A DNA stretch of 64,000 nucleotides from Fimousia sp036311565 (lineage in GTDB: Bacteria; Bacillota; Clostridia; Lachnospirales; Lachnospiraceae): assembly GCA_036311565.1 (NCBI GenBank), contig JAXJPR010000017.1, forward strand, positions 1 through 64,000, given 5' to 3'. The notes under the pieces are model-generated. The model worked only from the letters and a program-made list of their open reading frames with translations, did no database searches and had not been told where the DNA came from. Position 1 is the first letter of the stretch. Each line of letters opens with the position of its first letter. This document shows, one piece after another, positions 15,412 through 24,722 of the stretch. The position numbers and the translations under genes were made by a program.

Positions 15412-16884
15412 TTAAATAATAATACACACCAATCCGCCATTACTTTCATTCACAATTTTTTCCATAGTATCCTGCAATTTTTGCTGACTATCATCATTCA
15501 TTTTTGCTGCTTTCGCCTGCATGCCTTCTCCAACCATTTCCTCTAAGGTTTTTCCAAAGAGATTGATATCCCAAATACTTCCCTCTCCTTGTTTTGCGCC
15601 CTCATTCATATAATCAATAATATCCTGTGCTTGCTCTTTTGTTCCAACAATCGGTGCAATTTCAGTAGAAATATTAGCCCGGATCATATGAATGGATGGT
15701 GCCTGCGCCTTAATTCGTATTCCATATTTACTTCCATGTTTTACAATCTGCGGCTCTTCTAAAGAAATATCTTTCTTTACCGGAGATACGACCCCATAGC
15801 CTTTTTGCCGGACACTGGTAAGTGCCTCTACCACCTGGTCACATTCTTTTTGCTTTTTCGCAAGTGTTTGAATGGTTTTTAAGAATTCGTATTCATTGTC
15901 AATCGTAATTCCAATATAGTCACTAATGATTTGATAATAATATCGATCATCAAACACTACTGACACATCCACCTTACCAGAATCTAAATGAATTGCATCA
16001 ATTTTCATTTTCTGAATATATTCATTTTCTTTCATTGGAATACGATACAAATCCTGCATAACTTCATATTGCGATAAATTATCATTAATGGTATTTAATA
16101 AAGCTTCTTTTAATGGATGTTTTGAAGACAAGGCTTCCATCCATTTTGGAATATAAAATCCCATAGATGTAATTGGAAATTCCAAAAGAATGTTTTTTAG
16201 CAGCATATTGATGTCTTCTTTTTTAAGCTGTTCACAATTTAATGGCAGCACTGGACATTGATACTTACTCTTCATCTCATCTGACAGGTCCTTTGTTTCC
16301 TGACTATATGGCCGGCTAGTATTTAAAATTACAACAAATGGCTTATGTAAGGCTTTTAGTTCTCCTATAGTCTGAGCTTCCACTGATTCATATCGACTTC
16401 TTTCAATTTCACCAAAAGAACCATCAGTAGTAACTACAATTCCAATTGTAGAATGCTCTTCAATTACTTTCTTTGTTCCAATAGCTGCTGCCTTTGTAAA
16501 CGGAATTTCATAATCAAACCACGGAGTCTTCACAAGTCTTTCCTCATTTTCTTCTAAATGCCCAACAGCACCATCTACCATATAACCTACGCAGTCAATC
16601 AATCGTACTTTTAATTTTATATCATCTTCTACTACAATTTCCACTGCCTCATTAGGAACAAATTTTGGCTCTGTGGTCATAATCGTTTTGCCAGCAGATG
16701 ACTGAGGCATTTCATCCCTGGCTCTGTTTCTCTCATATTCATCTTCTATTTTCGGCAGAACCATTAAATCCATAAAACGCTTAATGAATGTGCTTTTTCC
16801 AGTTCTTACCGGTCCTACTACACCAATATAGATTTCTCCATTGGTACGTGCTCTGATATCTTTATACACATGAAATGTTTCCAT
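15412..16884 (-). CDS. spoIVA: Stage IV sporulation protein A
   Basis: SpoIVA is the ATPase that polymerises on the forespore surface as the basement layer of the coat. The protein begins METFHVYKDIRARTNGEIYI with Walker A GPVRTGKST (about residues 24-32), DCVGYMVDGA as the Walker B-like region, and ends in the conserved ESNGGLVCIII type tail. Length 490 residues is close to Bacillus SpoIVA (492). GGAAGGGGA precedes the start. A sigma-E-type promoter lies immediately upstream. It establishes that the organism sporulates or recently descends from a sporulating line. Confidence 0.96.
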   Translation of the reverse strand: METFHVYKDIRARTNGEIYIGVVGPVRTGKSTFIKRFMDLMVLPKIEDEYERNRARDEMPQSSAGKTIMTTEPKFVPNEAVEIVVEDDIKLKVRLIDCVGYMVDGAVGHLEENEERLVKTPWFDYEIPFTKAAAIGTKKVIEEHSTIGIVVTTDGSFGEIERSRYESVEAQTIGELKALHKPFVVILNTSRPYSQETKDLSDEMKSKYQCPVLPLNCEQLKKEDINMLLKNILLEFPITSMGFYIPKWMEALSSKHPLKEALLNTINDNLSQYEVMQDLYRIPMKENEYIQKMKIDAIHLDSGKVDVSVVFDDRYYYQIISDYIGITIDNEYEFLKTIQTLAKKQKECDQVVEALTSVRQKGYGVVSPVKKDISLEEPQIVKHGSKYGIRIKAQAPSIHMIRANISTEIAPIVGTKEQAQDIIDYMNEGAKQGEGSIWDINLFGKTLEEMVGEGMQAKAAKMNDDSQQKLQDTMEKIVNESNGGLVCIII

Positions 16885-16919
16885 AAAAAATCCAAATCCC
16901 CTTCCAATGATACTGTTAT

Positions 16920-16946
16920 AGTATATGAAAGAGGATTTTATTTTAT
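16920..16946 (-). promoter_or_regulatory. Sigma-E-type promoter of spoIVA
   Basis: On the minus strand ATA, 16 bases, CATATACT matches the mother-cell sigma-E pattern ATA-N16-18-CATACANT with one change. The predicted transcript starts about 30 bases before spoIVA, which is a sigma-E gene in Bacillus. Confidence 0.7.
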
Positions 16947-16974
16947 AACTGTTTTTTCAAATTTGAATCCCGAC

Positions 16975-18243
16975 TTAATCTTCCAATAATTTTTGAATTC
17001 CTGCCAACTTCACACAAACACAGAAAATATCCATTGCTAATTGTAATTCATCAACGGTTGGATACGTTGGTGCAATACGGATATTGGTATCTTTTGGATC
17101 GTTTTTATATGGATAAGTTGCACCGGCACCAGTCATAACAACGCCAGCTTCCTTAACTAAACGAACTGTTTCTTTCGCACATCCTTCTAAAGTATCTACG
17201 GATACAAAATATCCACCTTTTGGACTACGCCAGGATAATAATCCAGTTTTACCCAATTCACGTTCCAATGTTGACAAAACAACTTCAAATTTTGGCTTCA
17301 TTGCTTCTGCTAATTTTTGCATATGGTCTTTTAATCCCTGTGCATCCTTGAAAAATTTCACATGGCGAAGCTGATTTAACTTATCATGTCCAATTGTCTG
17401 ATATGTCATAATACTCTTAATTTCAGCAATCATTTCTTCACTTGCTGCCACAAAGCTGACACCGGCACCAGGAAATGTAATTTTAGATGTAGATGCAAAA
17501 TAGAGAGGACGATTTGGATTTCCTGCTGCTTTTGCTTCATCCAAAATATTTAATACTTTCACATCTTCAAAAATTGGATGGATTCCATACGCATTATCCC
17601 AGAAAATACGGAAATCTTTTGCAGCTGTCTGCATTGCTGCCAAACGTTTTACCGTTTCATCACTATAACAAATTCCTTCTGGATTTGAGAATTTGGGCAC
17701 ACACCAGATTCCTTTGATACTGTCATCTTCTGCCACAAGTTTTTCCACCATAGCCATATCTGGACCTTCGGATGTCATTGGTACTGTAATCATTTCAATT
17801 CCAAGACGTTCACAAATACCAAAATGTCTATCATATCCAGGACTTGGACATAAAAATTTCACTTTATCCAAATGACCCCAAGGAGTACATCCTTCTGTTC
17901 CAAATACCATCATGCGCATCACAGCATCGAACATTAAATTCAGGCTGGCATTTCCTCCCACGATTATCTGTTCTGCTGGAATTTCAAATGCTTCTGAAAA
18001 GAGTTCTTTCATTTCTGGAATTCCATCTAAAACTCCATAATTTCTTGCATCCATACCGCCTTTGGTCGTATAGCTATCTAATGCATCGAATATGCCATTT
18101 GCTAAATCAAGCTGAGATGGTGCTGGTTTTCCTCTGGACATATCTAGTTTTAACCCTGCTTTTACATACTCATCGTATTTTGCCAATAATTCTTTTTGTA
18201 ATTGTTCTAATTGTTCTTTTGAATATTCTGTGATCTTTGCCAT
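16975..18243 (-). CDS. Class I pyridoxal-phosphate aminotransferase, aspartate aminotransferase subgroup Ic
   Basis: The protein interconverts an amino acid and a 2-oxo acid using PLP; its closest recognised type is the subgroup Ic aspartate aminotransferase (Asp_aminotransf family, about 420 residues). Visible features are GKPAPSQLDLA, the NYGVLDGIPEMK segment, PKFSNPEGICYSDETV, DNAYGIHP and the PLP lysine in STSKITFPGAGVS. The C-terminal NIRIAPTYPTVDELQLAM carries the substrate arginine. It lies between gpsA and spoIVA, 20 bases after gpsA. Confidence 0.88.
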   Translation of the reverse strand: MAKITEYSKEQLEQLQKELLAKYDEYVKAGLKLDMSRGKPAPSQLDLANGIFDALDSYTTKGGMDARNYGVLDGIPEMKELFSEAFEIPAEQIIVGGNASLNLMFDAVMRMMVFGTEGCTPWGHLDKVKFLCPSPGYDRHFGICERLGIEMITVPMTSEGPDMAMVEKLVAEDDSIKGIWCVPKFSNPEGICYSDETVKRLAAMQTAAKDFRIFWDNAYGIHPIFEDVKVLNILDEAKAAGNPNRPLYFASTSKITFPGAGVSFVAASEEMIAEIKSIMTYQTIGHDKLNQLRHVKFFKDAQGLKDHMQKLAEAMKPKFEVVLSTLERELGKTGLLSWRSPKGGYFVSVDTLEGCAKETVRLVKEAGVVMTGAGATYPYKNDPKDTNIRIAPTYPTVDELQLAMDIFCVCVKLAGIQKLLED

Positions 18244-18264
18244 GATGACTTTTCTCCTTTTTGA

Positions 18265-19272
18265 TTACCAATTTAGTGTTTGAAATTCTCTTCTGCGGTC
18301 TCTCATCAGCAGTTCTTTCACTGCATCTTCTGCTTTTTTATCTTCAAATAAAACTGCATTAATTTTTTCGATGATCGGTACAGTAACTCCCTTTCTTCTT
18401 GCAAGCTTTAATGCCGCTTTTGCAGAATTTACCCCTTCTACAACCATTTTCACTTCATCCATAGCCTCTTGGGCAGTGTAACCTTTCCCGATTAATTCTC
18501 CTGCTCTATGATTCCGGCTGTGAACACTAGTACAGGTCACAATCAAATCACCAACGCCGGTCAGACCCGAAAATGTTTCTGTTTTTCCACCCAAAGCGGT
18601 TCCCAAACGGGTCAGTTCAAAAATACCTCTCGTAATTAACGCTGCCTTCGAATTATCTCCATATCCAAGTCCATCTGCGATTCCTGCTGCAAGAGCAATA
18701 ACATTCTTTAATGCCCCTCCCATTTCAATTCCCATTACATCCGGACTTGTATAAACACGAAAATAGTGGTTCATGAAAATATCCTGAATATAAAGTGCAT
18801 CTTCTTTTTTCTTTGCACCTGCAACAACCGTTGTAGGCATCTTCTTCCCAACTTCTTCGGCATGACTTGGTCCTGATAACACACATGCCCTTACACCTTT
18901 TATTTCCTGCTCAATAATTTCAGTTAAAGTTAAAAATGTACCATCTTCAATTCCTTTGGCAACACAAACGATTAATTGTTCTTCTTTTACATATTCCTGT
19001 AATTTTCTAGATGTTTCTCTGACTGCTGTAGATGGAACTGCCAGAATAATTGCATCATTTCCTTTTACTGCTTTCTCCAAATCACCAGTGACCATAATAT
19101 TATCAGGAAGGATAACTCCTGGAAGTTTTGAAGCCTGTTCTCTTTCCAATTGTATCTTTTTTGCCTCTTCATCCCGATGGGACCATAATGTAATCTGATG
19201 TCCATTCTCTGCCAGAACTACACTCAGGGCTGTTCCCCAGCTTCCGGCACCTAATACTGTAATATGTTCCAT
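18265..19272 (-). CDS. gpsA: NAD(P)-dependent glycerol-3-phosphate dehydrogenase
   Basis: The enzyme reduces dihydroxyacetone phosphate to sn-glycerol-3-phosphate for phospholipid synthesis. The Rossmann motif GAGSWGTAL is at residues 7-15; CVAKGIEDGTFLTLTEI, LSGPSHAEEV, GALKNVIALAAGIADGLGYG and the catalytic-lysine region follow in order. At 335 residues it has normal length. It directly follows plsY, which consumes its product, and both follow der, the usual clostridial order. Confidence 0.96.
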   Translation of the reverse strand: MEHITVLGAGSWGTALSVVLAENGHQITLWSHRDEEAKKIQLEREQASKLPGVILPDNIMVTGDLEKAVKGNDAIILAVPSTAVRETSRKLQEYVKEEQLIVCVAKGIEDGTFLTLTEIIEQEIKGVRACVLSGPSHAEEVGKKMPTTVVAGAKKKEDALYIQDIFMNHYFRVYTSPDVMGIEMGGALKNVIALAAGIADGLGYGDNSKAALITRGIFELTRLGTALGGKTETFSGLTGVGDLIVTCTSVHSRNHRAGELIGKGYTAQEAMDEVKMVVEGVNSAKAALKLARRKGVTVPIIEKINAVLFEDKKAEDAVKELLMRDRRREFQTLNW

Positions 19273-19282
19273 AACTATCCTC

Positions 19283-19900
19283 TTATCGTTTAACCTTCTG
19301 TCCCAATTTATTTTCTGTTCCGTGAATCAGGCGCCCAATATTTGCACGATGCTGCCAAACTGCCATCACTGCAAATATGCTCCCTAATATTAAAATCTGT
19401 GGCTGATATCCATAGAAAAAATATAAGATAAATGGAATCGATGCCACCAGACAAATAGATCCTAATGACACATATCTGCTAACGGCTGTTACTGCAATAA
19501 ATACAGCCAGACAAAGCAATGCTATTCTAGGATCAATGGCGAACATCACCCCGCCTGTTGTGGCAATTCCTTTGCCTCCTTTAAATTTCATAATGACCGG
19601 AAAATTATGACCCAAAACTGCACCAAATCCAGCAAAAAGCATTAATACTACTGCATTCATATCAACATGAGGCAAAATAAGAAAACGAGCAATTAATACC
19701 GTAAATACCCCTTTTAGAACATCTCCAAGAAAAGTATAAAGGGCTGCTTTTTTTCCCAATACTCTCAAAGTATTGGTAGTTCCTGAATTACCACTTCCAT
19801 AATCACGAATATCTATATGATTTAGCTTTCCTACAAAATATCCTGTTTGACAGCATCCAAAAATATATCCTATAATCATGCTGAGTACGACAAATTTCAT
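19283..19900 (-). CDS. plsY: Acyl-phosphate:glycerol-3-phosphate acyltransferase
   Basis: PlsY is a membrane protein that transfers an acyl group from acyl phosphate to glycerol-3-phosphate, the first step of phosphatidate synthesis. Family motifs are DIRDYGSGNSGTTNTLRVLG (about residues 30-49), LGHNFPVIMKFKGGKGIATT and HRANIGRLIHGTENK, amid about five hydrophobic helices. Length is 205 residues. Its ATG overlaps the der stop as ATGA, and gpsA, which supplies its substrate, follows 10 bases later. Confidence 0.96.
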   Translation of the reverse strand: MKFVVLSMIIGYIFGCCQTGYFVGKLNHIDIRDYGSGNSGTTNTLRVLGKKAALYTFLGDVLKGVFTVLIARFLILPHVDMNAVVLMLFAGFGAVLGHNFPVIMKFKGGKGIATTGGVMFAIDPRIALLCLAVFIAVTAVSRYVSLGSICLVASIPFILYFFYGYQPQILILGSIFAVMAVWQHRANIGRLIHGTENKLGQKVKR

Positions 19901-21222
19901 CGTTTTTCCTTCCTTTCTCTCGCAATAATACGGATTGGAGTTCCTCTAAATCCAAATGTCTGACGAATCTGATTTTCAATATATCTAGTATATGAAAAAT
20001 GCATCAGCTGCTTATCATTAATAAATACAACAAATGTTGGCGGCTTTACAGATACCTGTGTAATATAATACAGACGCAAACGTTTTCCCTTATCAGAAGG
20101 TGGCTGTTTCATAGCAACTGCTTCTGCCAGAATCTCATTTAAAACTCCCGTCTGAACTCTTAATGTGCAGTTTTCTACAACAGCATCAATGGTTTCAAAA
20201 ATTTTTGGAAATCTTTGCCCTGTTTTTGCTGAAATAAAAATCAGTTCTGCATATGGCATATAAGCAAGTGTTTCACGGATTTTATTCGTATATTTATAAA
20301 TGGTCTTATTATCCTTCTCAATCAAATCCCATTTATTTACTGCGATGATCACACCTTTTCCACGTTCATGGGCAATTCCAGCAATCTTTGCATCTTGTTC
20401 TGTTACTCCTTCTTCTGCATCAATCACCAGCATAGCTACATCGCATCGTTCTACCGCTGCAACCGTACGAATAATACTATATCGTTCAATCTCTTCTTTA
20501 ATTTTGTTCTTTCTGCGAAGACCTGCAGTATCAATGAATACATATTCTTTATCGTTCTTTTTTACTACTGTATCAATCGCATCTCTGGTCGTTCCAGCAA
20601 TATTTGACACAATGACTCTTTCTTCACCAAGCATCTTATTAATAATAGAAGATTTTCCACTGTTTGGCTTTCCGATAATTGCAATTTTAGGACGATCATC
20701 TTCTTCCTCAAGCAGCGCTTCCTCATCACAATGGGCTAAAACTTCATCCAACATATCTCCTAAGCCCAAACGGGATGCTCCTGATACCGGCACTGGATCT
20801 CCAAGCCCCAAATTATAAAATTCATATACATCCGGCATAAATTTTTCAAAACTATCTACTTTATTTACAACCAGTACAATCGGTTTTTGAGATCTGCGAA
20901 GCATATCGGCCACACGGAAATCTGCATCTACCAATCCCTGACGAACATCCACAAGAAATATAATTACATCCGCTGTGGCAATGGCAATTTCTGCCTGTTC
21001 CCTCATTCTGGAAAGAATCAAATCATCACTTTCCGGCTCAATTCCACCTGTGTCTACCAATGTAAAACTTTTATCCAGCCATGTAACATCGGCAAAAATT
21101 CTATCTCGGGTAACACCAGGAGTATCTTTTACAATTGAAATCTGTTCTCCTGCCAAAGCATTAAACAGAGTAGACTTCCCTACATTTGGACGTCCAACAA
21201 TGGCTACCATTGGTTTACTCAT
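19897..21222 (-). CDS. der: Ribosome-assembly GTPase Der (EngA)
   Basis: Der is an essential tandem GTPase needed for 50S subunit maturation. Two G domains are visible: GRPNVGKSTLFN (residues 9-20) with DTGGIE and NKVDSF, and GKPNSGKSSIIN (about 183-194) with DTAGLRRK and NKWDLIEKD; a KH-like C-terminal domain ends in GFRGTPIRIIARERK. Length 441 residues. AAGGAGATAAA precedes the ATG. A possible own promoter lies in the gap after DUF512. Confidence 0.97.
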   Translation of the reverse strand: MSKPMVAIVGRPNVGKSTLFNALAGEQISIVKDTPGVTRDRIFADVTWLDKSFTLVDTGGIEPESDDLILSRMREQAEIAIATADVIIFLVDVRQGLVDADFRVADMLRRSQKPIVLVVNKVDSFEKFMPDVYEFYNLGLGDPVPVSGASRLGLGDMLDEVLAHCDEEALLEEEDDRPKIAIIGKPNSGKSSIINKMLGEERVIVSNIAGTTRDAIDTVVKKNDKEYVFIDTAGLRRKNKIKEEIERYSIIRTVAAVERCDVAMLVIDAEEGVTEQDAKIAGIAHERGKGVIIAVNKWDLIEKDNKTIYKYTNKIRETLAYMPYAELIFISAKTGQRFPKIFETIDAVVENCTLRVQTGVLNEILAEAVAMKQPPSDKGKRLRLYYITQVSVKPPTFVVFINDKQLMHFSYTRYIENQIRQTFGFRGTPIRIIARERKEKR

Positions 21223-21291
21223 ATTTTATCTCCTTCATTTTATGCAATTTCATTTTTAGTTTCCTTCATAACATAGAATATAAATCCCTAT

Positions 21292-21321
21292 ATTATGCTA
21301 ATCTTTCGTTTGATTTTACAA
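21292..21321 (-). promoter_or_regulatory. Possible promoter upstream of der
   Basis: On the minus strand TTGTAA, 18 bases, CATAAT, about 70 bases before der. Both hexamers are imperfect. Confidence 0.35.
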
Positions 21322-21342
21322 TATCACGCAGAAAATGTAAAG

Positions 21343-22656
21343 CTATTGATGCAAAACTGTGTCAATAAATCCTTCTCCATCCGATGGTGCAATGACAACT
21401 GGCACTCCAATCCGTTCTTCCATTTCATGAACAGATATGTCATCCAGGAATATAGGTTCATCTGCTTTCAGCACATTTTCCGGCAAGATCAGCGCATCTC
21501 CCAAATCCAGCTCTTTTACCTGTTCAATGATGTCTCCTCCCGTCATCAATCCTGTTACTGTAATGGTCTCTCCAAAGAAATGATTGATGATACACACGAC
21601 CTGCACGGCTACATTTGGATACTTTTTTTCTATTTCATCTGCAAAATAGCAAATGGTTTCATACGCCAGTTTAGCAGTTGCAATCGTTACCTTTTTCTTA
21701 CGGCCATCTCCCGTTCTTTGTGCCATACTTTGTTCAAATTCACTGATAAAAAGCCTCATCATTCCTACGCCATTTTCCAATTGTTCATATCCATCATAAT
21801 ATTCTTCATCTGGAAATGGTAACTCTGCCAAAATAAACCATTCATCACTGGCATGAACAAAATGTCCTCCACAGACTGGTTCCAATTTTGCCTGCCACTT
21901 ATGAATAATATCTAAAACCTCTCTGGCATCTTTTTTTTGAAATGCTTCCATAGGATATAAACCTTCCCGAAACTTGGTCAATCCAATTGGAACAACGGAC
22001 AAACTCTGCATATAAGGAAGATACTGACTCAGATCTTCAATGGTGCGCTCCAGTTCCTTTCCATCATTAATGCCCTTGCATAATACAATTTGCGCATTCA
22101 TGGGAATCTGGGCTTCATAAAATGTTTTTATTTTTTCTAATGCCGTTCCTGCAAACCGGTTTGTTAACATCTTACACCTTAATTCCGGATTTGTTGTATG
22201 CACGGAAATATTAATCGGAGCCAGACGATAACGGATGATACGATCCACATCTTCATCTGACATATTAGTCAAAGTAATATAATTTCCCTGTAAAAACGAT
22301 AATCTAGAATCATCATCTTTAAAGTATAATGTATCCCGCATTCCTTTTGGCATCTGGTCAATGAAACAGAAAATACATTTATTGTGACAAGAATGATAAT
22401 CATCCATCAAACCATCCTCGAAGACAATCCCTAAGTCTTCATCCATATCTTTTTCAATTTCTAATTCCCATTGTTCACCATTGGATTTTTCAATCAACAA
22501 CACCAGTTCTTCATCTTCAGTTAGAAATTGATAATCAAAAATATCTTTAATTTCTGTATCATTAATGGCAAGAACTTTATCCCCTGGTTCCAATTCTAAT
22601 TCCCAGGCAATGCTTCCATCCAAAACCTCTTTTATCATATGACTATGCTGTTTCAT
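21343..22656 (-). CDS. DUF512 radical-SAM-like iron-sulfur protein
   Basis: A DUF512-family protein (437 residues) with an N-terminal PDZ-like segment (LELEPGDKVLAINDTEI) followed by CHNKCIFCFIDQMPKGMRDT, a CxxxCxxC FeS motif at about residues 92-99, and LSVVPIGLTKFREGLYP, diagnostic of the family. The reaction is unknown. It is commonly encoded just upstream of der in Clostridia, as here, suggesting a role linked to translation. The ATG at 22654-22656 lies inside the end of pgeF, a 14-base overlap; no strong ribosome-binding site is visible. Confidence 0.85.
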   Translation of the reverse strand: MKQHSHMIKEVLDGSIAWELELEPGDKVLAINDTEIKDIFDYQFLTEDEELVLLIEKSNGEQWELEIEKDMDEDLGIVFEDGLMDDYHSCHNKCIFCFIDQMPKGMRDTLYFKDDDSRLSFLQGNYITLTNMSDEDVDRIIRYRLAPINISVHTTNPELRCKMLTNRFAGTALEKIKTFYEAQIPMNAQIVLCKGINDGKELERTIEDLSQYLPYMQSLSVVPIGLTKFREGLYPMEAFQKKDAREVLDIIHKWQAKLEPVCGGHFVHASDEWFILAELPFPDEEYYDGYEQLENGVGMMRLFISEFEQSMAQRTGDGRKKKVTIATAKLAYETICYFADEIEKKYPNVAVQVVCIINHFFGETITVTGLMTGGDIIEQVKELDLGDALILPENVLKADEPIFLDDISVHEMEERIGVPVVIAPSDGEGFIDTVLHQ

Positions 22657-23500
22657 TGCTTTTACCAACTTTCTTCTTCATAATGAACCCAGCCAGATTT
22701 CCCCGTTTTCCCTTGCTTGCACGGTGAGAAAACAGCAATTGAGAATTACAGCAGGTACAAAGATCGGTCACATCCAAATGTTCTTTTGTTATACCCGCAT
22801 CCAATAAGATATATTCATTCACCTTCCACAAATCCAGCTGATATTTTCCATTTCCTTTTTCTATCATAAACTGATTATACCATTTTTTTGGAAAAGCCTT
22901 TCCAAACTGTACTGCTACATCTTCGCTGATTTCATAACAGTCCTGACAAATCGAAGGCCCTATGGCAGCTATCACATCTCCCGGATTTGAACCATATATC
23001 TTTGTCATTTTTTCAACAGTTTTTTGTCCCATTCGATTTACGGTTCCTTTCCATCCAGAATGTGACACAGCAATCACTTCTTTTACCGGGTCATAAAAGA
23101 ATAGCGGTACACAGTCTGCATAGCTGGTTACCAAACAAATATCGCTCTCATTGGTCATTAATCCATCCATTTCTTTCATGACATTTCCACAGTCTTTTTT
23201 TGTTACAATTTTAATCTTTGTGTCATGAACCTGATTCGAAAATACCAGCTGTTCTGGTAAAAATCCAATGGCCCTTCCCATTCTGCGATAATTTTCATCT
23301 ACGGATTCTTTTAGATCTCCGCGTTGATAACTTAAATTCATACTCTCAAACATTCCTTTACTGATGCCGCCTAAACGAGTAGAGAATCCATGTACAATTC
23401 CTGCTTTTTCTAATTTCGGAAATGTGATATATGGAACTCCATTCTTAATATGCACATTTGTGGAATGTCGAGCTGATACCTTTTTCCAATTTAATTCCAT
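22643..23500 (-). CDS. pgeF: YfiH/PgeF family multicopper-oxidase-like hydrolase
   Basis: Members of this family (YfiH, LACC1) have been described as polyphenol oxidases, purine nucleoside-cleaving enzymes and peptidoglycan-editing factors. The metal ligands appear as FSNQVHDTKI (H), SYADCVPLFF (C) and VAVSHSGWKGTV (H), with GPSICQDCYE and the C-terminal DLCTCCN and FSHRASKGKRGN. The inner ATG at 23498-23500 has GGAG 6 bases upstream and is preferred to the one 12 bases earlier. It overlaps both neighbours, yraN and DUF512. Confidence 0.88.
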   Translation of the reverse strand: MELNWKKVSARHSTNVHIKNGVPYITFPKLEKAGIVHGFSTRLGGISKGMFESMNLSYQRGDLKESVDENYRRMGRAIGFLPEQLVFSNQVHDTKIKIVTKKDCGNVMKEMDGLMTNESDICLVTSYADCVPLFFYDPVKEVIAVSHSGWKGTVNRMGQKTVEKMTKIYGSNPGDVIAAIGPSICQDCYEISEDVAVQFGKAFPKKWYNQFMIEKGNGKYQLDLWKVNEYILLDAGITKEHLDVTDLCTCCNSQLLFSHRASKGKRGNLAGFIMKKKVGKSNETA

Positions 23501-23862
23501 CTTCTTCTCCATTGATATTCAAATGCATTTTTATAAATACGCAGTTTATTTTCTAATACTGCAGCAACGTCAAATCGAATCTGATATTGGGCATATTGTG
23601 GATAACGCATCCGGTAGTCGTCTGCAGTACGACAGATTATTTGCTGTTTTTTCACATTTACCGCTTCTTCCGGTCTTCCTGCCTTTTTATCTTTTCGATA
23701 CTTTACTTCTATAAATACTAACATACCCTGATCGATGGCGATCAAGTCAATTTCTCCGATTCTACACCGATAATTTCGTTCTAAAATCTGGTACCCATAT
23801 TTTTCTAAGATTTTTGCTACTATTTTTTCATATTCTTCCCCTGTTTTCCGACGATTCGTCAA
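23491..23862 (-). CDS. YraN family (UPF0102) endonuclease-like protein
   Basis: A small restriction-endonuclease-fold protein. The family core is RRKTGEEYEKIVAKILEKYG, then ILERNYRCRIGEIDLIAIDQ and LVFIEVKYRKDKKAGRPEEA, showing the G-E-x-D and E-V-K catalytic residues. A TTG start at 23860-23862 is chosen because AGGGG is 9 bases upstream; the ATG at 23869-23871 follows AGGGG with no gap. Role unknown. It sits after rnhB, a neighbour it keeps in many bacteria. Confidence 0.88.
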   Translation of the reverse strand: MTNRRKTGEEYEKIVAKILEKYGYQILERNYRCRIGEIDLIAIDQGMLVFIEVKYRKDKKAGRPEEAVNVKKQQIICRTADDYRMRYPQYAQYQIRFDVAAVLENKLRIYKNAFEYQWRRRWN

Positions 23863-23894
23863 TAACCACATCCCCTTTTATACCAATTCAATTT

Positions 23895-24653
23895 TTAGTC
23901 ATTATAAAAATTTTTTACAAAAGTTCTTCTATGTATTGGACAAAGTCCCTGATCATAAATTCCCTGAATATGTTTTTGGGTTCCATATCCTTTATTACTT
24001 GCAAAATCATATCCAGGATAAACATCTTCAAATTCTTCCATCATATGATCTCTGGTTACTTTTGCAATAATACTGGCTGCTGCAATGGACATACTCTTTG
24101 CATCACCTTTGATAATCGGTACTTGTGGAATATCCACCATCGGAATTCTTACTGCATCATTTAATAATATATCTGGCCGTACGGACAATTTCCCTATGGC
24201 ATCTCTCATAGCATCATAAGTCGCATTTAAAATATTTTTTTCATCGATTGTTTCCACAGATGCCATACCAATTCCAATGGAAATGGCTTTTTCTTTAATT
24301 TCTAAAAATAATTCTTCTCTCTTTTTTTCACTAAGTTTTTTAGAATCATTAATGTATAAAATCTCACAATCCTTTGGCAAAATGACAGCCGCAGCCACGA
24401 CCGGTCCTGCTAAAGGCCCTCTTCCAACTTCATCAATCCCACATATATATTGACACATATCATATTCTTCTTCATAAGCACGCATTGCTTTGACTCTCTG
24501 CTTTTCTTTCTGAAGTTTTTTTATTTTTTTATCAAACGCCTGGATTGCTTTTTGCACTCCACTTCGTTCATCCTGCCGGAATTCATCCACTTTTGCAAAA
24601 TTGCCATCCGTAAATGCCTGGTTCAATATTTCTTTAATTTCATTGATTTTCAT
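23895..24653 (-). CDS. rnhB: Ribonuclease HII
   Basis: RNase HII removes ribonucleotides misincorporated into DNA and RNA primers. The catalytic motif CGIDEVGRGPLAGPVVAAA (about residues 70-88) holds D and E; further acidic residues appear in ILLNDAVRIP and AKVTRDHMMEEF. An N-terminal extension of about 65 residues rich in lysine and glutamate (KKIKKLQKEKQRVKAM) matches the Bacillus-type RnhB. It follows rbgA after a terminator and precedes yraN. Confidence 0.94.
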   Translation of the reverse strand: MKINEIKEILNQAFTDGNFAKVDEFRQDERSGVQKAIQAFDKKIKKLQKEKQRVKAMRAYEEEYDMCQYICGIDEVGRGPLAGPVVAAAVILPKDCEILYINDSKKLSEKKREELFLEIKEKAISIGIGMASVETIDEKNILNATYDAMRDAIGKLSVRPDILLNDAVRIPMVDIPQVPIIKGDAKSMSIAAASIIAKVTRDHMMEEFEDVYPGYDFASNKGYGTQKHIQGIYDQGLCPIHRRTFVKNFYND

Positions 24654-24689
24654 ATTCTCTCACCCATTTGATATAATACAATAACAAGG

Positions 24690-24722
24690 AAAAAGATTCT
24701 TAGTAACCACTAAGAATCTTTT
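24690..24722 (-). terminator. Terminator overlapping the rbgA stop codon
   Basis: On the minus strand AAAGATTCTTAG-TGGTTA-CTAAGAATCTTT plus further Ts; the rbgA TAG stop is in the first arm. It separates rbgA from rnhB, so rnhB probably has its own promoter. Confidence 0.85.

Noticed and set aside
20300..20818. 172-codon open frame on the plus strand opposite der
   Set aside because: It is fully antisense to a well-conserved GTPase gene, has serine/isoleucine-rich low-complexity sequence and no ribosome-binding site; it is a shadow of codon bias.
21295..21822. 175-codon plus-strand frame opposite the DUF512 gene
   Set aside because: Antisense to a conserved coding region, rich in Phe, Tyr and Cys as expected of shadow frames; no family resemblance.
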